Below, in pieces: positions 7,442 to 14,501 of a stretch of DNA of 30,957 nt (position 1 is its first letter; every line of letters begins with the position of its first letter). The notes under the pieces were generated by a model, which ran no database searches, was not told where the DNA came from, and saw only the letters and a list, made by a program, of their open reading frames with translations. Location: the NCBI GenBank assembly GCA_958453305.1, contig CAUDXH010000022.1:1-30957 (forward strand). The letters are read 5' to 3'. Origin of the DNA: an uncultured Bacteroides sp. (lineage in GTDB: Bacteria > Bacteroidota > Bacteroidia > Bacteroidales > Bacteroidaceae). The translations under genes were made by a program, and so were the position numbers.

Positions 7442-7671
7442 GCTTTTGAGTTTGTTAGTTTGTAAGTTGGCTGGTTAATAAGTCTGGTGCAAGTAATCGG
7501 TTTGTACATATACTTATGTCTGACTCAAAACTTGGAAACTCAAAAAACTTAAAATGAAAGCGTTTAGTATCTAAACCGTCGGGATTTTCTTCTCCAGAGA
7601 CTTGTAGAGAAACTACCCGTCAGTTGGTTCAATAAACAAAAAAGAAAGTAAACGATTTAAAATTAAAGACA
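7442..7671 (+). promoter_or_regulatory. rpsB: rpsB leader region with hairpins
   Basis: This 230-nt gap holds three structures. TTTTGAGTTT (7444-7453) is complementary to 7536-7545, a long-range pair. A perfect 6-bp, 3-nt-loop hairpin lies at 7562-7576. A larger bipartite stem at 7580-7619 pairs CGGG with CCCG on the outside and TTCTC with GAGAA inside. The last two sit 50-110 nt before the rpsB ATG, where S2 autoregulatory leaders are found in other bacteria. No -7 box with an exact match was seen. Confidence 0.4.
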
Positions 7672-8505
7672 ATGTCAAGAGTAAATTTTGATACATTATT
7701 GGAGGCTGGTTGCCACTTCGGACACCTTAAGAGAAAGTGGAACCCTGCAATGGCTCCTTATATTTTCATGGAACGCAACGGTATCCATATCATCGATTTG
7801 AACAAAACCGTTGTTAAAGTTGAAGAAGCTGCTGAAGCTTTGAAACAGATTGCAAAATCAGGAAAGAAAGTCCTGTTCGTTGCTACTAAGAAACAAGCTA
7901 AACAGGTAGTAGCTGAGAAAGCTGCTTCTGTAAATATGCCTTATGTAATCGAACGCTGGCCGGGTGGTATGTTGACCAACTTCCCGACTATCCGTAAGGC
8001 TGTGAAGAAGATGGCTACAATCGATAAGTTGACAAATGACGGAACTTATTCAAACTTGTCAAAGAGAGAAGTTCTGCAGATTTCACGTCAGCGTGCTAAA
8101 TTGGAAAAGAACCTTGGCTCTATCGCTGATTTGACTCGTCTTCCGTCTGCATTGTTTGTTATCGATGTATTGAAAGAAAACATTGCTATTCGCGAAGCTA
8201 ACCGTTTGGGTATTCCTGTATTTGCTATCGTTGATACAAACTCTGACCCTTCAAACGTTGATTTCGTAATTCCGGCTAACGATGACGCTACTAAGTCAGT
8301 AGAAGTTATCTTGGATGCATGTTGCGCTGCAATGGCTGAAGGCTTGGAAGAAAGAAAAGCTGAAAAAGTAGATATGGAAGCTGCTGGTGAAAACGCACCG
8401 AAGGCTGCTAAGAAAAAAACTACTAAGGCTCGCATGGACAAAGCTGAAGAAGAAGCAATCAACGCTTCTAAGGCTGCCGCTTTCATCGACAAAGAAGAAG
8501 CTTAA
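7672..8505 (+). CDS. rpsB: 30S ribosomal protein uS2
   Basis: A late-binding small-subunit protein. The 277-residue product carries uS2 signatures: LLEAGCHFGHLKRKWNPAM at residues ~5-23, ERWPGGMLTNFPTIRK, and GIPVFAIVDTNSDPSNVDFVIPANDDA. It is longer than E. coli S2 (241) because of a charged Lys/Ala/Glu-rich tail from about residue 225 (AKKKTTKARMDKAEEE), common in this group. tsf follows after an inverted repeat, the classic rpsB-tsf arrangement. Codon choice is strongly biased, as expected for a highly expressed gene. Confidence 0.98.
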   Translation: MSRVNFDTLLEAGCHFGHLKRKWNPAMAPYIFMERNGIHIIDLNKTVVKVEEAAEALKQIAKSGKKVLFVATKKQAKQVVAEKAASVNMPYVIERWPGGMLTNFPTIRKAVKKMATIDKLTNDGTYSNLSKREVLQISRQRAKLEKNLGSIADLTRLPSALFVIDVLKENIAIREANRLGIPVFAIVDTNSDPSNVDFVIPANDDATKSVEVILDACCAAMAEGLEERKAEKVDMEAAGENAPKAAKKKTTKARMDKAEEEAINASKAAAFIDKEEA

Positions 8506-8513
8506 TATAACTT

Positions 8514-8589
8514 AACTGAGAGTTGGGAGTTGGAAGTTGAGAGTTACTATATACAGCAATTCTCAACTCCCTATTCTCAGCTCTCAATT
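8514..8589. repeat. Long imperfect inverted repeat between rpsB and tsf
   Basis: A 32-nt left arm (8514-8545) is complementary to a 32-nt right arm (8558-8589), with roughly eight non-Watson-Crick positions, mostly G-U compatible, and a 12-nt loop. Each arm is itself made of short GAGTTG/GAGAGTT units. No T run follows, so it probably does not stop transcription fully; it may adjust the rpsB to tsf ratio or stabilise the upstream mRNA. Confidence 0.65.
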
Positions 8590-8633
8590 GCTTTATACAG
8601 ATTTATTTATTAACTCAATAAAAAAGAAATACT

Positions 8634-9626
8634 ATGGCTGTAAGTATGGCTGATATCACCAAGCTTCGTAAAATGACCGGAGCTGGTATGATGGACTGTA
8701 AAAACGCTTTGGCAGAATCAGAAGGCGATTTCGACAAGGCAGTGGAAATTATCCGTAAAAAAGGACAGGCAGTAGCTGCAAAACGTTCTGACCGTGAAAC
8801 TTCAGAAGGTTGTGTATTGGCTAAATCAACAGGCGATTATGCTGCTATGATTGCTTTGAAGTGTGAAACTGACTTCGTGGCAAAAAATGCAGATTTCGTT
8901 GCTTTGACTCAAGCTATCTTGGATGCTGCTATCGAAAATAAATGCCAGACTATTGAAGAAGTGAAAGCTCTTCCGATGGGTAACGGTACTATTGCTGACG
9001 CAGTTATCGACCGTAGCGGTATTACTGGTGAAAAAACTGAATTGGATGGTTATTTCTTCGTTTCAGGTGCTTGCACTGCAGTATATAACCACATGAACAA
9101 GAACCAGCTTTGTACTATCGTAGCTTTCAACAAGCCTTGCGAAGAAAAAGTGGCTCATGAAATCTGTATGCAGATTGCAGCTATGAACCCGATTGCTATT
9201 GATGAAGCTGGTGTTCCTGAATCTGTGAAAGAAGAAGAAATCAAGGTTGCTATCGAAAAAACTAAGGCTGAACAGGTTCAGAAGGCTGTAGAAGCTGCTT
9301 TGAAGAAAGCTGGTATCAATCCTTCTCACGTAGATAGCGAAGAACACATGGATAGCAACATGGCTAAGGGATGGATTACTGCTGAAGATGTAGCTAAAGC
9401 TAAGGAAATCAAGGAAACAGTTGCTGCTGAAAAGGCTGCTAACTTGCCTCAGGCAATGATTGAAAATATTGCTAAAGGTCGTTTGGGCAAATTCTTGAAA
9501 GAAGTTTGTCTGTTGAATCAGGAAAGCATTATGGATCCGAAGAAAACTGTTTCTGAAGTATTGAAAGAGGCTGATGCTGAATTGGCTATCGCTGACTTCA
9601 AACGTTTTACTTTGCGTGCTGAATAA
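8634..9626 (+). CDS. tsf: Translation elongation factor Ts
   Basis: EF-Ts is the guanine-nucleotide exchange factor for EF-Tu. The 330-residue protein has the N-terminal UBA-like domain (ADITKLRKMTGAGMMDCKNAL) and the exchange motif TDF at residues 79-81 within CETDFVAKN. It is longer than E. coli EF-Ts (283), in line with Bacteroides proteins. ATG 8634 is used; ATG 8646 (MADIT) is an alternative that would still keep the full domain. A strong terminator follows. Confidence 0.97.
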   Translation: MAVSMADITKLRKMTGAGMMDCKNALAESEGDFDKAVEIIRKKGQAVAAKRSDRETSEGCVLAKSTGDYAAMIALKCETDFVAKNADFVALTQAILDAAIENKCQTIEEVKALPMGNGTIADAVIDRSGITGEKTELDGYFFVSGACTAVYNHMNKNQLCTIVAFNKPCEEKVAHEICMQIAAMNPIAIDEAGVPESVKEEEIKVAIEKTKAEQVQKAVEAALKKAGINPSHVDSEEHMDSNMAKGWITAEDVAKAKEIKETVAAEKAANLPQAMIENIAKGRLGKFLKEVCLLNQESIMDPKKTVSEVLKEADAELAIADFKRFTLRAE

Positions 9627-9699
9627 TAAAGTATAAGATGAGCTAATTCTTTCGTCAGTAAATTCTTTATCTGAAGATAGAATTTTCATTGATAATTTA

Positions 9700-9748
9700 A
9701 AAAGACCTTGTCATAACGCTTTGCGGAGTGTTGGCAAGGTCTTTTCTT
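9700..9748 (+). terminator. Terminator of rpsB-tsf
   Basis: An 11-bp stem (9700-9710 with 9735-9745) has a 24-nt loop and ends in a T-rich run. It lies 73 nt after the tsf stop codon. Confidence 0.85.
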
Positions 9749-9883
9749 GTATATTGTCATTGCCTGCTGAGAGTCGGCGCATATTCAGGCTTTGCCACCG
9801 GTCATAAAAATGAAAAAGCCTTGCATGGCTTGTTCTGGAAGAAAACCGGGCTGCATACAGGTTTGACGGTGATGCAGGCAGAC
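9749..9883. other. Gap between convergent terminators; no gene seen
   Basis: Together with the flanking terminators this fills the 314-nt gap between tsf and glsB. The only open frames are tiny: an 18-codon plus-strand frame (ATG near 9809) and a 23-codon minus-strand frame that reads MQPGFLPEQAMQGFFIFMTG then GKA. Neither has a promoter or a clear ribosome-binding site, so no gene is called. Confidence 0.5.
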
Positions 9884-9910
9884 AAAAAAAGCGGCAAATA
9901 GATGCCGCTT
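9884..9910 (-). terminator. Terminator of glsA-glsB
   Basis: On the minus strand an 8-bp stem (9903-9910 with 9889-9896) with a 6-nt loop is followed by a run of seven T (9884-9890). It lies 31 nt past the glsB stop codon. Confidence 0.9.
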
Positions 9911-9940
9911 GCTGATTATTGTGAGAATGAACTTAACCGG

Positions 9941-10924
9941 TCAGTTCTTCGATACCACCGGGTTAGCACCGGAAGTAATGCGCATAGCCTCTGGATGGTC
10001 TTTGATAAACGATTCGATATGGCGTACCCGTTTTTCTTCCAAGATTTCATCTACGGCAATTAAAATACCTGTTTCTTCCACGTCGCCGAAGCCGTCATTG
10101 ATGGCAGTACCAAACATGCGCATGGTAGGTGACAAGCTCATATAGGCATTCACCAGAGGAGGAATATTATATCCTAACTTGCGTACCTCTGTATTCAATA
10201 CCTTATAATCTTCTTTAAACGTATCATAGCAGAATAGTTTTTTAAGCATGTCAGGATCTGTTTCTATCTTCAGCGGCTCCATGGGAGTGATCAGTTCATC
10301 TTTATCGGTGAAATGTTTTTTCAGGAAATATAATATCATATCCCTTCCCAGGCGGCTGTAACTGGGATACATGGTCATTTTTCCGAAGAAATATTTTACA
10401 TTCGGCTTAATTACGGTTAAAGCCCCTAATCCATCCCACAGATTATCAAGTGCGAACAGTCCTTTTGAGTCCGCCCGGGTAGATTGATACTCCAATGTTA
10501 CAAATGAGCGTCCCAGTTCAATGGTAGTGGGTAAATATTCTTTCAGGAACTTTTCAGAAAAGTTGAACATGTGAGCGGTTGCTAGTACCGGCTTTCCATG
10601 CTCATCAAATTTTACTTCATCGCCTAAGAGATACCGGTATCCTCCCAAGATTTCTTCTGCATCAGGATTCCATACGATTAGCTGTTGGTAAGGTTCTTCC
10701 ATCAAGTCATACTCATCCAAGTCCATCGGCATCCCTGTACCTCCTCCGGCAGCCCGGAATGCGATTTCCCTCAAGCGTCCGATTTCCTTTAATACATTAG
10801 GCGCATTTTTCCATGTTACGATATAGATTTCGTTGTTACTTTTATTGGTAAAACGCAGGCGCTTGTCTTCTGTTAGTTCCGATTTCAGTATTTCCTTATC
10901 AATCGGCGCAATGATCTCTTCCAT
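9941..10924 (-). CDS. glsB: Glycine N-acyltransferase (glycine lipid synthesis)
   Basis: A GNAT-type acyltransferase of about 327 residues. I recognise it as GlsB, which in Bacteroides thetaiotaomicron attaches a 3-hydroxy fatty acid to glycine, the first step to glycine lipids and related membrane lipids. Visible family marks are RFTNKSNNEIYIVTW near the N-terminus, EIGRLREIAFRAAGGGTG, ILGGYRYLLG, ELGRSFVTLEYQ and FFGKMTMYPSYSRLGRDMI. A TTG at 10931-10933 extends the frame, but ATG 10922-10924 (MEEIIAPID) is the natural start. The glsA gene lies 23 nt upstream in the same direction, as a two-gene unit. The protein is probably cytoplasmic at the membrane surface. Confidence 0.9.
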   Translation of the reverse strand: MEEIIAPIDKEILKSELTEDKRLRFTNKSNNEIYIVTWKNAPNVLKEIGRLREIAFRAAGGGTGMPMDLDEYDLMEEPYQQLIVWNPDAEEILGGYRYLLGDEVKFDEHGKPVLATAHMFNFSEKFLKEYLPTTIELGRSFVTLEYQSTRADSKGLFALDNLWDGLGALTVIKPNVKYFFGKMTMYPSYSRLGRDMILYFLKKHFTDKDELITPMEPLKIETDPDMLKKLFCYDTFKEDYKVLNTEVRKLGYNIPPLVNAYMSLSPTMRMFGTAINDGFGDVEETGILIAVDEILEEKRVRHIESFIKDHPEAMRITSGANPVVSKN

Positions 10925-10947
10925 ATATGTCAATTAATATCGTCTTT

Positions 10948-11766
10948 TCAAAGTTTGTAAACCAGTTCACGGACATAATCAGCCCATTCTGCTGCTGATT
11001 TTGATTTGTCGAATGTTTCCCATGGGATAGGTTTTCCTATGCTGACACGGAAAGTTTTATGGCGATTTTTCATCATTTCATCTGCCAGATAGAGCATGGC
11101 TATATTAAACTTTATTCCAAAGAATTTGCAGGCATTAGCCAGACTGTAGAAGAAGTTGGAGTTACGTCCTTCAAAATGGATTGGGACGATGTAACGATGT
11201 GTTTCCACACTTTTGGAGATAAAGGTTTTTTTCCATGCCAAGTCTTTGATGATTCCGTTTTGCCGCCGTGAACATAGTCCGGCAGGAAACATGATGATGT
11301 GGTCGTTCGACTGGAATCCCGCCTCTACCATTCGGGGAAAGTCGCGTGACTGCGAGCCGGTTTTGTTGATAGGAATGCATAGCGGAGCGAGTCCGTGCAG
11401 GTTCATCAGTAAGTCATTCACCAAATACTTGATGCGTCCGTTATAATGTTTTCCCAGCAAATACCCTAAGGCAATTCCGTCTTGTCCTCCCAGGGGATGA
11501 TTAGACACGAATGTACACAATCTGTCTTCGGGGAGGTTTTCCAGTCCATGTATATCCAGTGTAACATCAAGGAACTCCATACAAGCTTCAAGAAAATCCA
11601 CTCCTTTCTTGTCTGCCACTCGTGTCAGAAACTCGTTCAGCTCATCTTGGTGTACGATGCGCTTTAAGTACGAAACAAGAAAACGGGGAACTCTTTTGGC
11701 TTTTTTCCCGGCTTTTTCTTTTAGAATCTTGTCTATGTCAATTAAAAAGATTGAATCGTCAGCCAT
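10948..11766 (-). CDS. glsA: O-acyltransferase of the PlsC/hemolysin type (glycine lipid synthesis)
   Basis: Predicted to add the second fatty acid to N-acyl glycine, giving the mature glycine lipid; the role follows from the known GlsA and from the neighbouring glsB. The 272-residue protein has the lysophospholipid acyltransferase core: SNHPLGGQDG with His90 and Asp96, and FPAG at 160-163 where PlsC has FPEG. The His-Asp spacing is HX5D, one residue more than the HX4D of PlsC, which I recall as usual in this subfamily. A longer frame starts at 11832, but it overlaps a perfect -7 box (11789-11796), so ATG 11764-11766 (MADDSIFLID) is chosen. Confidence 0.88.
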   Translation of the reverse strand: MADDSIFLIDIDKILKEKAGKKAKRVPRFLVSYLKRIVHQDELNEFLTRVADKKGVDFLEACMEFLDVTLDIHGLENLPEDRLCTFVSNHPLGGQDGIALGYLLGKHYNGRIKYLVNDLLMNLHGLAPLCIPINKTGSQSRDFPRMVEAGFQSNDHIIMFPAGLCSRRQNGIIKDLAWKKTFISKSVETHRYIVPIHFEGRNSNFFYSLANACKFFGIKFNIAMLYLADEMMKNRHKTFRVSIGKPIPWETFDKSKSAAEWADYVRELVYKL

Positions 11767-11788
11767 TCTTATTTTTAAGTTTACGATG

Positions 11789-11796
11789 CAAAAGTA
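11789..11796 (-). promoter_or_regulatory. -7 box of the glsA-glsB promoter
   Basis: TACTTTTG on the minus strand fits TAnnTTTG. It gives a start of transcription about 15-20 nt before the chosen glsA ATG and rules against the longer reading frame. I see no good -33 box. Confidence 0.6.
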
Positions 11797-11871
11797 ACGT
11801 ATCTCTTTTAAAAGTATGCCATTTATCCTCAAAAATATCTGTTTTTTCCGAAAAAAAGTTATCGTACGGTT

Positions 11872-12603
11872 TTATATGCTATTGAACAGCTCTTGTAATA
11901 CGGGTTTTGACTTCAGTTCAGGAAAATCGGGTAAATGCAATTTATAGTAGGAACAGATAATGTCCAGACAGTGATTTCTTTCCATTCGGTTCATAGTGAA
12001 CAGATGCATGGTTTTATAGTTCAAGCGCATCAGGTTATGGATATGTGATGCCTCTTGAGGATATAAAAACATGGAATGCAAAGGTTTGTCTGTAACAAAG
12101 TCTGCATTGAGCAAATCAAAATAAGCTGTGGCTGAAGCATTTTCAAGGTTTGGATAGAAGCCAAGAAAGCGAGAGAGCCGCAGCAGGAATACAAGGTGAA
12201 AATTGGCAAAGTGTGTTTCGCAGGTATCCAGCCATTGTATGGAGTGAACCAGATAAGCGAATAGCGGCTGGTTGGTCCCTTCTTCTTTGAGCGCATAATC
12301 AAGAAATTCGGTGAGAAACAGGGCTATTCCTGATTTATACGGATCGTATGGAAGAGAGTGGAAGGTAAACCACGCACGTGCTTCCTTTATGGGGTGTAGC
12401 CCGGAGCGAGGACGGATGTCGGCTTCGAACTCAACCAGTGAAAGCGGTTGGAAAAGCACGGGACTAACTGAGGTATTGCGTGAACGGGTTGCAGGAATCA
12501 GAAAAGACATCAGTCCGTTCTGTTCCGTATAAAGATGGGCGATATTCGATTTGTCGTTATATCGTATGGTGCCCAGCACTATGCCAGTTGATTTTTGTAA
12601 CAT
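11872..12603 (-). CDS. recO: DNA repair protein RecO
   Basis: RecO works with RecR and RecF to load RecA on SSB-coated single-stranded DNA in recombinational repair. The 243-residue protein starts MLQKSTGIVLGTIRYNDKSN, the usual RecO N-terminal OB-fold start, and continues with LMSFLIPATRSR, LFQPLSLVEFEAD and a helical C-terminal half (FHLVFLLRLSRFLGFYPN). The frame extends upstream to 12642, but only ATG 12601-12603 gives the family N-terminus, and the -7 box at 12612-12619 lies inside the longer version. The zinc-finger cysteines of some RecO proteins are absent, as in other Bacteroidetes. It stands between the ACT gene and glsA. Confidence 0.93.
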   Translation of the reverse strand: MLQKSTGIVLGTIRYNDKSNIAHLYTEQNGLMSFLIPATRSRNTSVSPVLFQPLSLVEFEADIRPRSGLHPIKEARAWFTFHSLPYDPYKSGIALFLTEFLDYALKEEGTNQPLFAYLVHSIQWLDTCETHFANFHLVFLLRLSRFLGFYPNLENASATAYFDLLNADFVTDKPLHSMFLYPQEASHIHNLMRLNYKTMHLFTMNRMERNHCLDIICSYYKLHLPDFPELKSKPVLQELFNSI

Positions 12604-12611
12604 CTTGTGTG

Positions 12612-12642
12612 CAAAGATAGTGAAAGGTGAGTGCAGTACCAA
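12612..12642 (-). promoter_or_regulatory. recO promoter giving a nearly leaderless mRNA
   Basis: On the minus strand TTGG (12639-12642), 19 nt, then TATCTTTG (12612-12619). Only 8 nt separate the -7 box from the recO ATG, so the mRNA would have almost no leader. A second TATCTTTG lies at 12696-12703 but lacks a -33 box. Confidence 0.6.
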
Positions 12643-12674
12643 GCCAAAAGCTGGCTTTTGAGCGGAAGTACTGC
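12633..12674. repeat. Nested inverted repeat over the recO promoter
   Basis: An outer 7-bp arm pair (12633-12639 with 12668-12674, GCAGTAC/GTACTGC) encloses an inner hairpin (12641-12646 with 12652-12657, AAGCCA/TGGCTT). It covers the recO -33 box. It could be a regulator-binding site or, if transcribed from the upstream -7 box, an RNA structure. Confidence 0.45.
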
Positions 12675-12851
12675 CGAACCGTATCCTGTTTTATACAAAG
12701 ATAAGCAAAATATGTTTCTTTTCTTAGAAATGAGGTGACTTATCTGGTTTATGAGGCAATAAAAATCACCGGCGTGTTTAACTCGAAATGTCAAGGCGTC
12801 CGGAAGTCTTTGCTTAGATGTTTCAGATGGAAGACCTTGGCGTTTTTTTTG

Positions 12852-13361
12852 TCAGAAAAGTACTTTTTTCAGGCAGTAAAGTGCTTGTTCGAGATCTTTG
12901 TCATAGATAGCCATGAAGAGGCTGTGATTGCTGTTTTCATGTGAAATCATGAAGATGGGAATCGAGCTCAATGCTTCTACCGCCGGTCTTTCTAACCGGC
13001 CGGTGGTTTGTAAAGTTTCTCCTGTGATGGATACGACTGAAATATTTTTCTCAAAATTTATTTGAGCAAACTGACTGAGGAGAGGACGTATGAGGGGAAG
13101 ATCGCTTTCGTCAAGCTTGACAATCATTGACAGACTGGTGCTTGAAGAGGTCATGAATAAAAGGGGGATTTTATGCTTTTCCAACAGAGACAGCATCTTT
13201 CCGGGGAACTGGAAGGAGGGAACCTTGTTGAGCGAACGTAGCTGTAGATAGCTTGCGTTACTTTGCGCTGTAATCGTTGGGGTGGAAGAGATGTCGTACG
13301 GGTTTTCTATGAGGGTATTGTTCTTGTTGATGTTCATTGTTTCTTGGGTTTCATGCTTCAT
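12852..13361 (-). CDS. Stand-alone aspartokinase-type tandem ACT protein
   Basis: A 169-residue protein that looks like the regulatory C-terminal part of an aspartokinase without the kinase. After a polar N-terminus it has a linker-like NPYDISSTPTI (20-30), then an ACT unit (YLQLRSLNKVPSFQFPGKML, EKHKIPLLFMTSSSTSLSMI, ~39-95) and a second ACT unit (NISVVSITGETLQTTGRLER, PIFMISHENSNHSLFMAI, KDLEQALYCLKKVLF, ~106-169). In aspartokinases these domains bind lysine or threonine. No kinase motif (such as KFGGTS) occurs nearby in any frame. It follows buk by about 60 nt on the same strand and may be co-transcribed. The start may also be ATG 13335-13337. Its role as a free amino-acid sensor or regulatory subunit is inference. 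Confidence 0.8.
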   Translation of the reverse strand: MKHETQETMNINKNNTLIENPYDISSTPTITAQSNASYLQLRSLNKVPSFQFPGKMLSLLEKHKIPLLFMTSSSTSLSMIVKLDESDLPLIRPLLSQFAQINFEKNISVVSITGETLQTTGRLERPAVEALSSIPIFMISHENSNHSLFMAIYDKDLEQALYCLKKVLF

Positions 13362-13421
13362 TCTGCAAATCCGGTTTTGAGAGGCTGCTTGACTGGCAGA
13401 ATGAAGCCGCTGTGTGCCATT

Positions 13422-14501
13422 TTAAGATAAATCTTCTTGAGGGGCATATTCTTGCAGTGGAAGTTCCCCTTTTAGTGCGCCTAACGCGTTCATGGCGAGT
13501 GCTCCCATTTCATCTTCACCGGGAATAACTACGATGCGGGCGAGACCTTCTAGCCATTCGCGTAACAGGCTGACACAGTATTCACTGTAAGCTATACCTC
13601 CGGTTAAGATAATGGCATCGGTATGTCCGTGCAGAGCCACATGCATGGCACCGGCTTGTTTGGCTACCGTATAAATCATGGCCTCCAGTGTGAGCTTGTG
13701 TTTTTTCCCTCCGGCATGTGCCCATCGTACGATAGTCGGTACATCAGTAGTGCCCAGGTGTGCCAGCAGTCCCCCACGTCCGTTCAAGAGTTTCCGGAGG
13801 TCTTCGTGCGAATATTTTCCGCTGAAGCAGAGGTCAATCAGCTGGCGTGCAGGTATGGTTCCGGCACGCTCCGGACTGAAGGGACCTTCTCCGTTTAGGG
13901 CGTTGTTAACATCTACTACTTTCCCGTTTTGATGGGCACTTACAGAGATACCTCCTCCCAGATGGATTACAATCAGGTTGAGCTCTTCGTATTTCCGGCC
14001 GATGCGTTCGGCATATTTTCGTGATACGGCACGGCTGTTCAGCGCATGGAATATAGAGATGCGCGGAATTTCGGGGATACCAGTCAGGCGGGCTATGTCA
14101 CGCAGCTCGTCGGTCACTACCGGGTCGGCAATGTATGAAGGGCAGCCTATCCTTGATGCGATGTCATCAGCAATCCATGCAGCCAGATTCGATGCGTGCT
14201 GCATGCTGGCATTCCAAAGGTCGTGCTTGATGCGCTCGCTGATGAGATAAACTCCTCCGGGAGTGGGTTTCAGCAATCCTCCGCGTGCGATGACGGCGTC
14301 AAACTGTAATGGAATTTGAGCTTGTTTCAAAGCCTCTGTCACATGAGTCTGTCTGAACTCATACTGCTCGTTTATGTGATGAAAATCTGCCAGTTCTTCA
14401 GGGGTATGAGTAATGCTATGACGCCATATCTGCTGGTTGTCTTCGTAAACGGCCAGCTTGGTTGAGGTTGAACCGGGGTTGATGACAAGAATCTTTTTCA
14501 T
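13422..14501 (-). CDS. buk: Butyrate kinase
   Basis: Transfers phosphate between butyryl phosphate and ADP, making ATP; it may also act on branched-chain acyl phosphates. The 359-residue protein belongs to the acetokinase family (ASKHA fold): ILVINPGSTSTKLAVYED at the N-terminus, IHLGGGISVSAHQNGKVVDV and NALNGEGPFSPERAGTIP in the middle, and AIILTGGIAYSEYC near the C-terminus. It is clearly the butyrate type rather than acetate kinase (compare GSTSTK here with GSSSIK in ackA of this window). Its ATG overlaps the ptb stop by 4 nt (ATGA), so the two are translationally coupled. Confidence 0.95.
   Translation of the reverse strand: MKKILVINPGSTSTKLAVYEDNQQIWRHSITHTPEELADFHHINEQYEFRQTHVTEALKQAQIPLQFDAVIARGGLLKPTPGGVYLISERIKHDLWNASMQHASNLAAWIADDIASRIGCPSYIADPVVTDELRDIARLTGIPEIPRISIFHALNSRAVSRKYAERIGRKYEELNLIVIHLGGGISVSAHQNGKVVDVNNALNGEGPFSPERAGTIPARQLIDLCFSGKYSHEDLRKLLNGRGGLLAHLGTTDVPTIVRWAHAGGKKHKLTLEAMIYTVAKQAGAMHVALHGHTDAIILTGGIAYSEYCVSLLREWLEGLARIVVIPGEDEMGALAMNALGALKGELPLQEYAPQEDLS

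Noticed and set aside
9063..9689. 208-codon minus-strand frame over tsf
   Set aside because: Antisense shadow of the strongly codon-biased tsf gene; its Phe/Ser-rich product has no recognisable domain.
11767..11832. 22-codon N-terminal extension of GlsA
   Set aside because: It would place the start upstream of the -7 box at 11789-11796; the family N-terminus begins at ATG 11766.
12579..12794. 71-codon minus-strand frame upstream of recO
   Set aside because: Overlaps the recO start and promoter, has no family resemblance and would conflict with the -7 box.
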